From NCBI RefSeq assembly GCF_036226365.1, contig NZ_CP108462.1:3638501-3702500 (forward strand): a stretch of DNA of 64,000 nucleotides, read 5' to 3'. Below are positions 1-9,157 of this stretch, piece after piece (position 1 is the first letter of the stretch; every line of letters begins with the position of its first letter). The stretch is from Streptomyces sp. NBC_01262 (GTDB lineage: Bacteria; Actinomycetota; Actinomycetes; Streptomycetales; Streptomycetaceae). A model generated the notes under the pieces. That model did not search any database. It worked only from the letters and a program-made list of their open reading frames with translations, and was not told the DNA's origin. The position numbers and the translations under genes are program-made.

Positions 1-562
1 CGATGCCGACGACGATCGTGCGCACCTCGGGGCACTGCTCCAGGATCTCCAGGCCGACCGTGCCCTGCCCGGCGATGACGTCGGGGTGGTCGAAGGGGTG
101 GATGAAGACCGCGCCCGTCCGGTCCGCATGCGCCTGCGCCGCGTGCAGCGACTCGTCCACGACCTGGCCCTGGAGCCGCACTTCGGCCCCGTACTCCCGG
201 GTCGCCGCGATCTTCGGCAGCGGCGCGCCCACCGGCATGTAGACGGTCGAGCGCACCCCGAGCAGCGAGGCGGCCAGCGCGACGCCCTGCGCGTGGTTGC
301 CGGCGCTGGCGGCCACGACACCGGCCGCGCGCTCCTCAGGGCTCAGCCCGGCGATGCGCACGTAGGCCCCACGGATCTTGAAGGAACCCGTGCGCTGCAG
401 GTTCTCGCACTTGAGGTGAACCGGGGAGCCGACCAGAGCGGAGAGGTGGCGGCTGCCTTCCATGGGCGTCATGCGCGCGACGCCGGAGAGCATCTTGTGG
501 GCGCCACGGATGTCGTCGAGCGTGATCGCGTGTGCCGCGGGGCCATGCGCAGGGCTTTGCAT
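1..562 (-). CDS. ilvA: Threonine ammonia-lyase (threonine dehydratase), partial
   Basis: Reading leftward from the ATG at 562 gives 187 residues and then runs off the window edge. K62 in TGSFKIRGAY is the expected PLP Schiff-base lysine of fold-type II enzymes, and ASAGNHAQGVA (residues 85-95) is the cofactor/substrate loop typical of threonine dehydratases. The family converts L-threonine to 2-oxobutyrate and ammonia, the first step towards isoleucine. The missing C-terminus would show whether an ACT regulatory domain is present, so the biosynthetic and catabolic forms cannot be told apart here. The gene is divergent from the MarR gene at 770, with about 200 bases between the two starts. Family assignment is firm; the exact subtype is inference. 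Confidence 0.88.
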   Translation of the reverse strand, partial: MQSPAHGPAAHAITLDDIRGAHKMLSGVARMTPMEGSRHLSALVGSPVHLKCENLQRTGSFKIRGAYVRIAGLSPEERAAGVVAASAGNHAQGVALAASLLGVRSTVYMPVGAPLPKIAATREYGAEVRLQGQVVDESLHAAQAHADRTGAVFIHPFDHPDVIAGQGTVGLEILEQCPEVRTIVVGI

Positions 563-769
563 GGGGCCCAGTGTTGCAGCCCGGCCGCATTGGCCTGAAA
601 CGTGCGCAGTCGTCGCGCTAGTACGCCCCAGCCGCACCGCATGATCCGCGCGTGCGCGCGGCACCGTACCCGCTCCGACCTTCTTTTCCGCGGCGGGGTC
701 CGGGCCGCATCTCCTCCGCGTACTCTTCTCCCAACCTTCGCAGGACCGACAGAACGCGAGCTTCCGGCC

Positions 770-1261
770 ATGCCCATTCCATCGGAGACAACGACCGACC
801 TCCTCGAGCGCCTGCAGCACCAGGTCGCGCTCTTCGCCCGGCGCGCGGAGCAGACCCGCCTGGGTGGGGTGGGCAAGGCCCGCAACTCCATGGACCGGGC
901 CGCCTACCTGCTGCTCAACCGCCTCGACCTCGAAGGCCCGATGGGTGTCAAGGCACTCGCCGAAGGCATGGGAATCGACTCCTCCACCGTCACCCGCCAG
1001 GTCGCCCCGCTGGTCGACTCGGGCCTGGTCAAGCGCACCTCGCACCCCGAGGACGGGCGCGCGGTCGTCCTCGCGCTCTCCCCGCGCGGACGTTCACGTC
1101 TTGACGAGGTACGGGCCTCCCGGCAGCAACTCATGGCCGTCGTCACGGAGGGCTGGAGTGAGGCGGAGCGCGAGACGTTCTGCGAGCTCCTGGGCCGCTT
1201 CAACATCGCTCTTTCCGACTACCACTCGTCGGTCACCCAGCCTGACGAGCAGCCTTCCTAG
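770..1261 (+). CDS. MarR-family transcriptional regulator
   Basis: 163 residues, the usual size for MarR proteins. Residues 59-85 (GVKALAEGMGIDSSTVTRQV and following) form the winged helix-turn-helix recognition region, and 91-105 (HPEDGRAVVLALS) is the characteristic wing with the conserved DxR. Helices at both ends fit the dimer interface. An in-frame GTG/ATG further upstream exists, but the protein homology begins near MPIPSE, so I chose the ATG at 770. MarR proteins usually control an adjacent divergent gene, but the neighbour here is a threonine dehydratase, which is not a typical target. The ligand cannot be read from the sequence. Confidence 0.85.
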   Translation: MPIPSETTTDLLERLQHQVALFARRAEQTRLGGVGKARNSMDRAAYLLLNRLDLEGPMGVKALAEGMGIDSSTVTRQVAPLVDSGLVKRTSHPEDGRAVVLALSPRGRSRLDEVRASRQQLMAVVTEGWSEAERETFCELLGRFNIALSDYHSSVTQPDEQPS

Positions 1262-1317
1262 CGGCCCTCCCGGCAGCCCCCTTGACCTGAGGCATCGCGC
1301 TGCCGTCCCATGGCGCT

Positions 1318-1788
1318 GTGGGACAGCGCCGGGCGGCGGCCGAACGCCTGCGCAGCGCCGAGTTCGCCGCCTTCGCGGCCGGCGCGGCCGGGCGGCTCCT
1401 GCATGCCGCCACCCTCCTCACCGGCGACCCGGCCGCCGCCGACGCCCTGCTCTGCGCGGCGCTGTCGCGCACCTACGCCGACTGGTACCGCATGCGCGGC
1501 GAGGACCCCTACGCCTACACGCGCGCCGACCTCGTACGCCGCTACGCGCACCGCCCCTGGTGGCACCGCCCCGGCGACGGGGTGCTGGCCCGGCTCACCC
1601 CGCAGGAGCGGCTGGTGGTCGTCCTGCGGCTCTTCGAGGGCGTCGCCGAGGAGCAGACCGCCGCTCAGCTCGGTCTGCCCGCGGACCGCGTACGGGCCAT
1701 CTGCCTGCGGGCGACCACCACGCTGCGCAGCCGTCCGACAGCGGGCGGTGGAGTACTGGCACCTCCCGGGCAGCCGCAGGCACGTTGA
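1318..1788 (+). CDS. ECF sigma-factor-like protein (SigE-like), short
   Basis: 156 residues from a GTG start; an in-frame stop at 1288-1290 bounds the start upstream. Residues 15-80 resemble sigma region 2 of small streptomycete SigE-type factors (RLLHAATLLTGDPAAADALL, then DWYRMRGEDPYAYTRADLV). Residues 90-137 (LTPQERLVVVLRLFEGVAEEQTAAQLGLP) form a clear sigma region 4 helix-turn-helix. No anti-sigma gene sits next to it. It could be a true sigma factor or a DNA-binding derivative of one. It lies between the MarR gene and the sugar ABC operon, with a separate promoter for the latter. Confidence 0.7.
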   Translation: MGQRRAAAERLRSAEFAAFAAGAAGRLLHAATLLTGDPAAADALLCAALSRTYADWYRMRGEDPYAYTRADLVRRYAHRPWWHRPGDGVLARLTPQERLVVVLRLFEGVAEEQTAAQLGLPADRVRAICLRATTTLRSRPTAGGGVLAPPGQPQAR

Positions 1789-1819
1789 TCATCCGGCCTC
1801 CTCCAAAACGTGTCGATTA

Positions 1820-1840
1820 CGTTTCCACAAAGTGAAACCG
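1820..1840. promoter_or_regulatory. Candidate operator, inverted repeat GTTTC-N8-GAAAC
   Basis: An inverted repeat of GTTTC and GAAAC separated by 8 bases lies just upstream of the predicted -35 box at 1847 and in front of the sugar ABC operon. It is AT-rich against a very GC-rich background. A repressor or activator site for the operon is inference. Confidence 0.4.
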
Positions 1841-1846
1841 AAACCC

Positions 1847-1876
1847 TTGACGCCCGACTGGACATACGGCTGTTAT
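1847..1876 (+). promoter_or_regulatory. Predicted vegetative promoter of the sugar ABC operon
   Basis: TTGACG at 1847-1852 and TGTTAT at 1871-1876 are 18 bases apart, a fair match to the streptomycete HrdB consensus. It lies about 95 bases upstream of the lipoprotein start at 1970. Confidence 0.5.
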
Positions 1877-1969
1877 TACTCCCACGCCTGTTCGGTTGCG
1901 TTGGTTTCTGAGTGGTTCGGTGTCCCCCGAAGACTCTTGCCGCACGGGCACACACGTCAGGAGTACGGA

Positions 1970-3280
1970 ATGCGCCCCTCACCCTCTCCCCTCCACCTCC
2001 CTGGCCCGAGCCGCCGCAGCGTGCTGCGCGGCGTCGGCGGCGCAGTGGCACTCGGAGCGGGAATTCCGCTGCTGAGCGCCTGTGGCGGCAGCTCGACCTC
2101 GTCCGACAGCAAGACGGTCACCCTCGGCTCCAACGGCTCGGACGCGGTGCCGAAGAAGGCGTACGCGAGCGTCTACAAGGCGTTCACGGCGTCCTCCAAG
2201 ATCTCGGTGGACGTCAACACAAAGGATCACAACACCTTCCAGGAGTCGATCAACTCCTACCTCCAGGGCACGCCGGACGACGTGTTCAACTGGTTCGCCG
2301 GCTACCGCATGCAGTTCTTCGCGGCCAAGGGCCTGGCGACCCCGATCGACGACGTGTGGAAGACGATCAGCGCCAACTTCCCCAGCGCCATGCAGGATCT
2401 GAGCAAGGGTGCGGACGGCAAGTTCTACTTTGTGCCGCTCACCACCTACCCCTGGGCGATCTTCTACCGCAAGAGTGTCTTCAAGAAGTACGGCTACGAA
2501 GTCCCGACCACCTGGTCCGCCTTCATAGCCCTGTGCACGCAGATGAAGAAGGACAACCTGGTCCCGATCGCCTTCGGCGACAAGGACGCGTGGCCCGCCC
2601 TCGGAACGTTCGACCAGATCAACTGCCGCACCAACGGCTACGACTTCCACATCTCGCTCATGAAGGGCGAGGCGTCCTGGACCGACGCCAAGACCCGCGC
2701 CACGTTCGACAACTGGACCGAGATCCTCCCCTTCCACCAGGACGGCTCCGTCGGCCGCACCTGGCAGGACGCGGCGCAGTCCGTGGTCTCCAAGAAGGCC
2801 GGCATGTACCTCCTGGGCATGTTCGTCGCCCAGCAGTTCACCAACGCCGCCGACCTGGCCGACCTGGACTTCTTCCCCTTCCCCGAGATCGACCCGTCCT
2901 TCGGCCAGGACACCGTCGAGGCGCCCACCGACGGCTACATGATGAGCAAGAGCCCCAAGAACCACGCCGGCGCCGTCAAGCTGCTGGAGTTCCTGGGCAC
3001 CCCGGCCGCCGAGGAGACCTACCTCAAGGCCGACCCGAGTGTCGTCGCCGCCTCCGACAAGGCCGACACCGGCGCGTACTCCGCCCTTCAGAAGAAGGGA
3101 TACGACCTGATCGCGGGCGCCAAGCACCTCACCCAGTACATGGACCGCGACAGCCGCCCCGACTTCACCTCCACCGTGATGCAGCCCGCGATGCAGAGCT
3201 TCATCCGCAACCCCAAGGGCATCGACAGCCTGCTGTCGTCGGTCGAGCGCCAGAAGAAGACGATCTTCGCCTCCTCATGA
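1970..3280 (+). CDS. Sugar ABC transporter substrate-binding lipoprotein (CUT1 type)
   Basis: 436 residues from the ATG at 1970, preceded by CAGGAG at about the right distance. A twin-arginine-like SRRSVLRG sequence is followed by a hydrophobic stretch and lipobox LLSAC with C38 as the lipidated cysteine, so the protein is exported and membrane-anchored. The remainder has the length and pattern of extracellular solute-binding family 1 proteins (MalE-like). It would capture a sugar or oligosaccharide and deliver it to the two permeases that follow. The stop overlaps the next start (ATGA). No ATPase gene is present; streptomycete CUT1 systems commonly share the global MsiK ATPase. The substrate is probably a beta-galactoside, judging from the GH42 gene downstream (inference). 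Confidence 0.9.
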   Translation: MRPSPSPLHLPGPSRRSVLRGVGGAVALGAGIPLLSACGGSSTSSDSKTVTLGSNGSDAVPKKAYASVYKAFTASSKISVDVNTKDHNTFQESINSYLQGTPDDVFNWFAGYRMQFFAAKGLATPIDDVWKTISANFPSAMQDLSKGADGKFYFVPLTTYPWAIFYRKSVFKKYGYEVPTTWSAFIALCTQMKKDNLVPIAFGDKDAWPALGTFDQINCRTNGYDFHISLMKGEASWTDAKTRATFDNWTEILPFHQDGSVGRTWQDAAQSVVSKKAGMYLLGMFVAQQFTNAADLADLDFFPFPEIDPSFGQDTVEAPTDGYMMSKSPKNHAGAVKLLEFLGTPAAEETYLKADPSVVAASDKADTGAYSALQKKGYDLIAGAKHLTQYMDRDSRPDFTSTVMQPAMQSFIRNPKGIDSLLSSVERQKKTIFASS

Positions 3281-4287
3281 GTTCCCAGATCACCGGGACC
3301 GGGACCGGAACCCCCAGCAACCCGGAGGCGGCCGCCGCGCCGCCTCCGGGCACCCCCGGCACAACCGCGGTCAAGAAGCGCCGGGTGCCCCAGGGCCACC
3401 GGCGCCTGCTCACGCGACGCGACCGGATCACGCTCGGCCTGATGGCCGGCGTGCCGACGATCCTGCACGTCGCCCTGGTGTGGGTCACGGCGCTGGCCTC
3501 GATAGCGCTGGCCTTCACCACCTGGGACGGCATCGGCTTCAGCTCCATCAAGTGGGTCGGGTTCGACAACTTCCAGCAGTTGTTCAACGACAACCCGCAG
3601 TTCTGGCCGGCGGTCCAGCACAACGTCATCTGGTTCGTGGTGCTGTTCCTGATCCCGACCCCGTTCGGCCTGTTCCTGGCCGTGCAGCTGGACAAGAAGA
3701 TCCGCTTCACCCGGATCTACCAGGCCGCCTACTTCCTGCCGGTCGTGCTGTCCATGGCGGTCATCGGGTTCGTCTGGCAGCTCGTCTACAACCCCGACAC
3801 CGGCCTCATCAACAGCGTCATCGGGGCCAACAAGCCGGGCCACTACATCGACTGGATCGGCGACCCGAACCTCAACCTCTGGGCCATCCTCGTCGCCGCC
3901 TCCTGGCGGCACGCCGGCTACATGATGATCCTCTACCTCGCCGGCCTGAAGGGTGTGGACCCCTCGCTGCGCGAGGCCTCCGCGCTGGACGGCGCCAACG
4001 AGTGGCAGACGTTCAAGAACGTCATCTTCCCGGTGCTCCGGCCGATCAACACCATCGTGCTGGTCGTCACCATCATCGAGTCGCTGCGCGCCTTCGACCT
4101 GGTCTACGTCTTCAACGGCGGCACCCAGGGCACCGAGTTGCTCTCGATCCTGGTCACCAACAACATCATCGGCGAGTCCAGCCGCATCGGGTACGGCTCC
4201 GCTATCGCCGTAGTCCTGCTGCTGATCTCCCTCGGCGTGATCATCCCCTACCTCATCAGCACCTTCCGGAAGGAGCGGCGAGCATGA
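3277..4287 (+). CDS. Sugar ABC transporter permease (CUT1, MalF-type)
   Basis: 336 residues. The ATG overlaps the stop of the binding-protein gene by four bases, implying translational coupling. After a Pro/Thr-rich cytosolic N-terminus of about 45 residues there are six hydrophobic segments. The EAA loop that contacts the ATPase is at about residues 232-255 (EASALDGANEWQTFKNVIFP). This is one half of the membrane channel; the other half is the next gene. Confidence 0.92.
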   Translation: MSSQITGTGTGTPSNPEAAAAPPPGTPGTTAVKKRRVPQGHRRLLTRRDRITLGLMAGVPTILHVALVWVTALASIALAFTTWDGIGFSSIKWVGFDNFQQLFNDNPQFWPAVQHNVIWFVVLFLIPTPFGLFLAVQLDKKIRFTRIYQAAYFLPVVLSMAVIGFVWQLVYNPDTGLINSVIGANKPGHYIDWIGDPNLNLWAILVAASWRHAGYMMILYLAGLKGVDPSLREASALDGANEWQTFKNVIFPVLRPINTIVLVVTIIESLRAFDLVYVFNGGTQGTELLSILVTNNIIGESSRIGYGSAIAVVLLLISLGVIIPYLISTFRKERRA

Positions 4288-5183
4288 GCGCCTCCGTTGC
4301 CGCCTCCGTCGCCGTACCCCCCAAGAGCGGGCGGGTCCGCCCGGCCCGGGTGCTGCTGCACGTCTTCCTCGCCGGCACCGCGCTGGCCTGGCTCGCACCC
4401 CTGCTGTGGGCCCTGTACGCCGCCCTGCGGCCGTACGAGGAGACCAGCACCAAGGGATATGTGTCCTGGCCCGACAAGCTGAGCCTGGACAACTTCACCA
4501 ACTCCTTCACCCAGTCCGGCATGACGCACTACTTCATGAACACGCTCATCATCGCCGTCCCGGCGGTGCTGCTGACCCTGTTCCTGTCGTCCTGCGTCGC
4601 CTTCTACGTCAGCCGCTTCGACTTCCGGGTCAACCTGTCGCTGCTGCTGGTCTTCACCGCCGGCAACCTGCTTCCCCAGCAGGTCATCATCACCCCGCTA
4701 TACCGGCTCTACCTGCTGGTCGACCTGCCCGGCATCACGGTCTCCGGCAAGCTGTACGACTCCGCGCTCGGCCTGGTCCTGATCCATGTGGCCTTCCAGT
4801 CCGGCTTCTGCGCCTTCGTCCTCAGCAACTACATGCGCTCCCTGCCGCACGAGCTGACCGAAGCCGCCCTGGTGGACGGCGCCTCGGTCTGGCGGCTGTA
4901 CTGGCAGATCGTGCTGCCGCTGTGCAAGCCGGCGATGGCCGCGCTGGCCACCCTGCTGTCGATCTGGATCTACAACGACTTCTTCTGGGCCGTCGTCCTG
5001 ATCTCCACCGGCGAGAACATGCCGATCACCTCGGCGCTGAAGAACCTCTCCGGCCAGTACTTCACCGACCCCAACCTGGTCGCGGCCGGCGCGCTCCTCA
5101 CCGCCATCCCCACCCTGATCGTCTACTTCGCCCTCCAGCGCCAGTTCGTCAGCGGACTGACGCTCGGCGCGAACAAGGGCTGA
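4284..5183 (+). CDS. Sugar ABC transporter permease (CUT1, MalG-type)
   Basis: 299 residues, again starting inside the stop of the previous gene (ATGA). Six predicted membrane segments and an EAA loop at about residues 192-215 (EAALVDGASVWRLYWQIVLP). The C-terminus (FVSGLTLGANKG) is the usual MalG-like ending. It pairs with the permease at 3277. A strong hairpin follows it, so transcription may partly stop before the GH42 gene. Confidence 0.92.
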   Translation: MSASVAASVAVPPKSGRVRPARVLLHVFLAGTALAWLAPLLWALYAALRPYEETSTKGYVSWPDKLSLDNFTNSFTQSGMTHYFMNTLIIAVPAVLLTLFLSSCVAFYVSRFDFRVNLSLLLVFTAGNLLPQQVIITPLYRLYLLVDLPGITVSGKLYDSALGLVLIHVAFQSGFCAFVLSNYMRSLPHELTEAALVDGASVWRLYWQIVLPLCKPAMAALATLLSIWIYNDFFWAVVLISTGENMPITSALKNLSGQYFTDPNLVAAGALLTAIPTLIVYFALQRQFVSGLTLGANKG

Positions 5184-5197
5184 TCCATCCCCCACTG

Positions 5198-5234
5198 ACG
5201 CCGGACGGGCTGAGAACCTCAGCCCGTCCGGCGT
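5198..5234 (+). terminator. Perfect hairpin between permease and GH42 genes
   Basis: A 17-base perfect stem (ACGCCGGACGGGCTGAG and its complement) with the 3-base loop AAC, followed by TTT. It lies 14 bases after the permease stop and 35 bases before the GH42 start, so it may attenuate read-through into the glycosidase gene. Confidence 0.75.
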
Positions 5235-5269
5235 TTCCACGCCCCAGGGCCCGTCTTGAGAGAAGCACC

Positions 5270-7288
5270 ATGACGCACCACCCCGAACTGCGGCTCCCCG
5301 GCCTCGCCTACGGCGGCGACTACAACCCCGAACAGTGGCCCGAGGAGATCTGGGCCGAGGACATGCGCCTCATGCGCGAGGCCGGCGTGACCATGGTCAG
5401 CGTCGGCATCTTCTCCTGGGCCCTGCTCGAACCCGCCGAAGGCGTCTACGACTTCGCCCGCATGGACCGCCTCCTGGACCTGCTCCACGAGAACGGCATC
5501 GCCGCCGACCTCGCCACCCCCACCGCCGCCCCGCCCGCCTGGTTCTTCCGCGCCCACCCCGAGGCCCTCCCGGTCGACCACGACGGGCGCACGCTGTCCT
5601 ACGGCAGCCGCCAGACGTTCTGCGCAAGCAGCCCCGCGTACCGCAAGGCCGCGCTGCGCATCGCGGGCGCGCTCGCCGAGCGGTACGCCTCGCACCCGGC
5701 CGTCGTCATGTGGCACATCCACAACGAGTACGGCTGCCACAACGCCGCCTGCTACTGCGACACCAGCGCCGCCGCCTTCCGCCGCTGGCTGCGCGCCCGC
5801 TACGGCGACGACCTGGCCGCCCTCAACCACGCCTGGGGCACCACCTTCTGGAGCCAGTGGTACTACGCCTGGGACGAGATCCTGCCGCCCCGCGCGACGG
5901 GCGCCGTCCCGAACCCCACCCAGCAGCTGGACTGGCGCCGCTTCTGCTCCGACGAGCTGCTGTCGCTGTACACCGCCGAACGGGACGTCCTGCGCGCGAC
6001 GGATCCCGGCATCCCCTGCACCACCAACTTCATGGTGATGCAGAACTTCGACGCCCTGGACTACTGGCGCTGGGCCCCGCAGCTCGACGTCGTCTCCAAC
6101 GACCACTACCTGATCTCGACCGACACGGAATCGCAGATCGACATCGCGCTCAGCGGCGACCTCATGCGCTCGCTGGCCGGCGGCCCCTGGCTGCTCATGG
6201 AGCACTCCACCGGCGCCGTCAACTGGCAGCCCGTCAACCGCGCCAAGACCGCCGGCGAGATGCGCCGGAACGCGCTCGCGCATGTCGCCCACGGCGCCGA
6301 CGGCATCGCCTTCTTCCAGTGGCGCGCCGCCAAGGCCGGCGCCGAGCAGTGGCACTCCGCGATGCTGCCGCACGCCGGCACCGACAGCCAGATCTGGCGC
6401 GACACCGTCCAGCTCGGCGCCGACCTCGCCGCCCTCGCCGAGGTGCGCGGCGCCGCCGGCGACGCCTCCGTCGCCATCGTCTGGGACTGGGACGCCCGCT
6501 GGGCCCTGGAGCTGCCCTCGCAGCCCAGCGAGCTGCTGCGCTTCCAGGAGCTCGTACGGGACTGGTACGCGCCCCTGTGGCGGGCCGGCATCGGCGTGGA
6601 CTTCGTCCGCCCCGGTGACTGCCTCGACGGCTACAAGCTGGTCCTCGCCCCCAGCCTCTACCTCGTCGACGACGCCGGCGCCGACAACCTGCGGCGCTTC
6701 ACCGAGGCCGGCGGCACGCTCGCCGTGGGCTTCCACAGCGGCGCCGTCGACCCCAACTGCCACATCCGCCTCGGCGGCTACCCCGGCGCCTTCCGCGACC
6801 TGCTCGGCGTCCGCACGGACGAGCTGTTCCCGCTGCTTCCCGGCGAGACCGTCGGCCTCACCGGCGATGTGCCGCCCGGGGCCACGGCCGACCTGTGGAG
6901 CGAGCGCGTACGCGTCCAGGCGGACGGCGCCGAGGTCGTCGCCTCCTTCGCCGACGGCCCCCTCGCCGACGTCCCCGCCGTCACCCGGCACGGCCGCGCC
7001 TGGTACCTCGCCACCCACCCCGACCCGGCCACCCTCGCGGCCCTGCTGGGCCGCATCACCGCCGAGGCCGGCGTACGGCCCGCGCATGCGCATGCCGTCC
7101 CGGCCGGTGTCGAGACCGTACGGCGCCGGGGCACCGACGCCGACTACCTCTTCCTCATCGACCACACCGGCTCCGGCGCCGAGATCGTCGCGGACGGCCT
7201 CGAACTCCTCACCGGCAAGCCCGTCTCCGGCACCCTCACCCTGCCCCCGGGCGGCGTGGCCGTCGTACGGGAGCCGCGCTCCTCTTGA
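5270..7288 (+). CDS. GH42 beta-galactosidase
   Basis: 672 residues, full length for GH42, with no signal peptide, so probably cytoplasmic. The start GGDYNPEQWPEEIW is a family hallmark. E153 in HIHNEYG is the expected acid/base and E311 in LLMEHSTGAVNW the nucleophile. Cys118, Cys156, Cys161 and Cys163 match the zinc-binding cysteines of several GH42 enzymes. A trimerisation-like middle domain and C-terminal beta domain follow. GH42 enzymes hydrolyse beta-galactosides, and some members act on alpha-L-arabinosides. Lying downstream of a CUT1 importer, it probably acts on the imported oligosaccharide. A second GH42 gene is at 51962. Confidence 0.92.
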   Translation: MTHHPELRLPGLAYGGDYNPEQWPEEIWAEDMRLMREAGVTMVSVGIFSWALLEPAEGVYDFARMDRLLDLLHENGIAADLATPTAAPPAWFFRAHPEALPVDHDGRTLSYGSRQTFCASSPAYRKAALRIAGALAERYASHPAVVMWHIHNEYGCHNAACYCDTSAAAFRRWLRARYGDDLAALNHAWGTTFWSQWYYAWDEILPPRATGAVPNPTQQLDWRRFCSDELLSLYTAERDVLRATDPGIPCTTNFMVMQNFDALDYWRWAPQLDVVSNDHYLISTDTESQIDIALSGDLMRSLAGGPWLLMEHSTGAVNWQPVNRAKTAGEMRRNALAHVAHGADGIAFFQWRAAKAGAEQWHSAMLPHAGTDSQIWRDTVQLGADLAALAEVRGAAGDASVAIVWDWDARWALELPSQPSELLRFQELVRDWYAPLWRAGIGVDFVRPGDCLDGYKLVLAPSLYLVDDAGADNLRRFTEAGGTLAVGFHSGAVDPNCHIRLGGYPGAFRDLLGVRTDELFPLLPGETVGLTGDVPPGATADLWSERVRVQADGAEVVASFADGPLADVPAVTRHGRAWYLATHPDPATLAALLGRITAEAGVRPAHAHAVPAGVETVRRRGTDADYLFLIDHTGSGAEIVADGLELLTGKPVSGTLTLPPGGVAVVREPRSS

Positions 7289-7319
7289 CCCGCCCTCCTC
7301 CTTGCGGTGCCATGGCCCC

Positions 7320-7556
7320 ATGGACCGCAAGGAGGAACAGGTCCGCCGCCTGCTGGACACCCCTCATCCGGCGGTCGCCACCGACCTCGCCGCACGCGCC
7401 GCCGACCGCGGCCGCCGCCTACTGCGGCGCCGCCGGTCGGCGCACCTCGTGCTGTGGGTGCTGCTGCTGGCCGCCGTGATCACGGCCGTCGTGCTGCTCG
7501 CGATGTGGTGGCCGACGCAGGACCCGCTGGACACGACGCCGTCAACCGGCTTCTGA
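7320..7556 (+). CDS. Small single-pass membrane protein, unknown function
   Basis: 78 residues from the ATG at 7320. A charged, Arg-rich N-terminal half (MDRKEEQVRRLLDTPHPAVA, then RGRRLLRRRRS) is followed by one strong hydrophobic helix (about residues 41-62) and a short acidic/Pro tail. Codon usage is typical of the window and a purine-rich sequence precedes the start. No known domain is recognised. The charge pattern suggests the N-terminus is cytoplasmic. Confidence 0.6.
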   Translation: MDRKEEQVRRLLDTPHPAVATDLAARAADRGRRLLRRRRSAHLVLWVLLLAAVITAVVLLAMWWPTQDPLDTTPSTGF

Positions 7557-7736
7557 GCCCCTCTTCCTGCCGCCCTCGCGGGCGCTTCGCTTGCTTCGGG
7601 CCGCTGCGCCGGCCTCCGACCGCCGGGGAGCCGACACCGGCCACGGGCGATCCCCTGCCCGGCCTCTCCCAAAACCAGGGCGCCAGTCGCCGACCGGATG
7701 CCGTGGGAACAGGCCGGGTGAGGGCGAAAACCCAGG

Positions 7737-8900
7737 TCAGCCGCCCAGTGCCTGCCGCAGGTCCGCGAGCAGGTCGTCCGCCGACTCGATGCCGACCGAC
7801 AGCCGGACCAGGTCCGCCGGGACCTCCAGCGCGGAGCCGGCCGCCGACGCGTGCGTCATGCGCCCGGGGTGCTCGATGAGCGACTCGACGCCGCCGAGGG
7901 ACTCGCCGAGCGTGAAAAGCCGGGCCCGGTTGCAGACCTCGACCGCCGCCTCCTCGCCCCCGGCCACCCGGAAGGAGACCATGCCGCCGAAGGCCTTCAT
8001 CTGCTTCACCGCGATGTCGTGCCCGGCGTGCTCGGGAAGCCCCGGGTAGTAGACCTGCTCGACCCTGGGGTGCGAGCGCAGCAGCTCCGCGACCTTGGTC
8101 GCGTTCTCGCTGTGCCGGTCCATGCGCACCGCGAGCGTCTTGATGCCGCGCATCACCAGCCACGCGTCGAAGGGCCCGGCGACCGCGCCCATCGCGTTCT
8201 GGTGGTACGCCAACTCCTCGCCCAGCCCGGCGTCCGCCGCGACGAGCGCGCCGCCGACGACATCGCTGTGCCCGCCCATGTACTTGGTCGTGGAGTGCAC
8301 GACGACATCCGCGCCCAGCGCGAGCGGCTGCTGCAGATACGGGCTCGCGAAGGTGTTGTCCACGACCAGCCGCGCGCCCGCGTGCCGCGCGATGTCCGCC
8401 AGCACCTCGATGTCGGTGATGCCCAGCATCGGGTTGCTCGGCGTCTCGACCCAGATCGCCTTCGTCTCGGGCCGGATCGCCTCCCGTACCGCCGCCGGGT
8501 CCGAGGTGTTGGCCACCGACCACCGCACGCCCCACCGCTCGACGACCTTGGCGAACAGCCGGAAGGTGCCGCCGTACGCGTCGTCCGGGATCACCACGTG
8601 ATCGCCCGGGCTCAGGATCGTACGCAGCAGGCAGTCCTCCGCCGCCAGCCCCGACGCGAAGGCCAGCCCGCGCCGGCCGCCCTCCAGCGCCGCGAGGTTC
8701 TCCTCCAGCGCGCTACGGGTCGGGTTCGCGGAACGGCTGTACTCGTAGCCGCCGCGCAGCCCGCCGACCCCGTCCTGCTTGTACGTGGAGACCTGGTAGA
8801 TCGGCGTCACGACGGCGCCGGTCTGGGCGTCTGCCGCCTGCCCCGCGTGAATGGCGAGGGTCTCGAAGTTCTGGTGCTGCTGCTGGTGCCTGTCGGTCAT
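7737..8900 (-). CDS. metB: Cystathionine gamma-synthase / Cys-Met metabolism PLP enzyme
   Basis: 387 residues from the ATG at 8900; an upstream in-frame ATG would add 23 atypical residues and is rejected. Fold-type I PLP enzyme of the Cys/Met metabolism family: K206 in HSTTKYMGGHSD binds PLP, and EYSRSANPTR (residues 53-62) contacts the cofactor phosphate in the partner subunit. The most likely reaction is condensation of an O-acylhomoserine with cysteine to cystathionine. Cystathionine gamma-lyase and related activities share this sequence type and cannot be excluded. It stands alone, divergent from the M48-like gene. Confidence 0.85.
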   Translation of the reverse strand: MTDRHQQQHQNFETLAIHAGQAADAQTGAVVTPIYQVSTYKQDGVGGLRGGYEYSRSANPTRSALEENLAALEGGRRGLAFASGLAAEDCLLRTILSPGDHVVIPDDAYGGTFRLFAKVVERWGVRWSVANTSDPAAVREAIRPETKAIWVETPSNPMLGITDIEVLADIARHAGARLVVDNTFASPYLQQPLALGADVVVHSTTKYMGGHSDVVGGALVAADAGLGEELAYHQNAMGAVAGPFDAWLVMRGIKTLAVRMDRHSENATKVAELLRSHPRVEQVYYPGLPEHAGHDIAVKQMKAFGGMVSFRVAGGEEAAVEVCNRARLFTLGESLGGVESLIEHPGRMTHASAAGSALEVPADLVRLSVGIESADDLLADLRQALGG

Positions 8901-9044
8901 GCCGTCGAGCGTAGTGCTCGCCGTGGGGCGCGGCGCGCCAACAGCCGGGGCCGACGCCCGGATCGACACACGCCCGCAACACCCAGCGCCTCCCGGGCCG
9001 ATAAATGCGCAGGTCAGCGCCTATGTACTGATGAGTCGTAACCA

Positions 9045-9074
9045 TTGCGGGCGCACCGCGTGCTGGTGCATAAT
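9045..9074 (+). promoter_or_regulatory. Predicted promoter for the M48-like operon
   Basis: TTGCGG at 9045-9050 and CATAAT at 9069-9074 with an 18-base spacer, about 84 bases upstream of the start at 9158. Confidence 0.45.
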
Positions 9075-9157
9075 CCCTCCTCCCCCAATCGCGCCCGCCG
9101 TGTACATCCCGTGGGGGCCGCATCCTGTCCGGTTCTGGTTCTGGGGGTATCCCGCCC

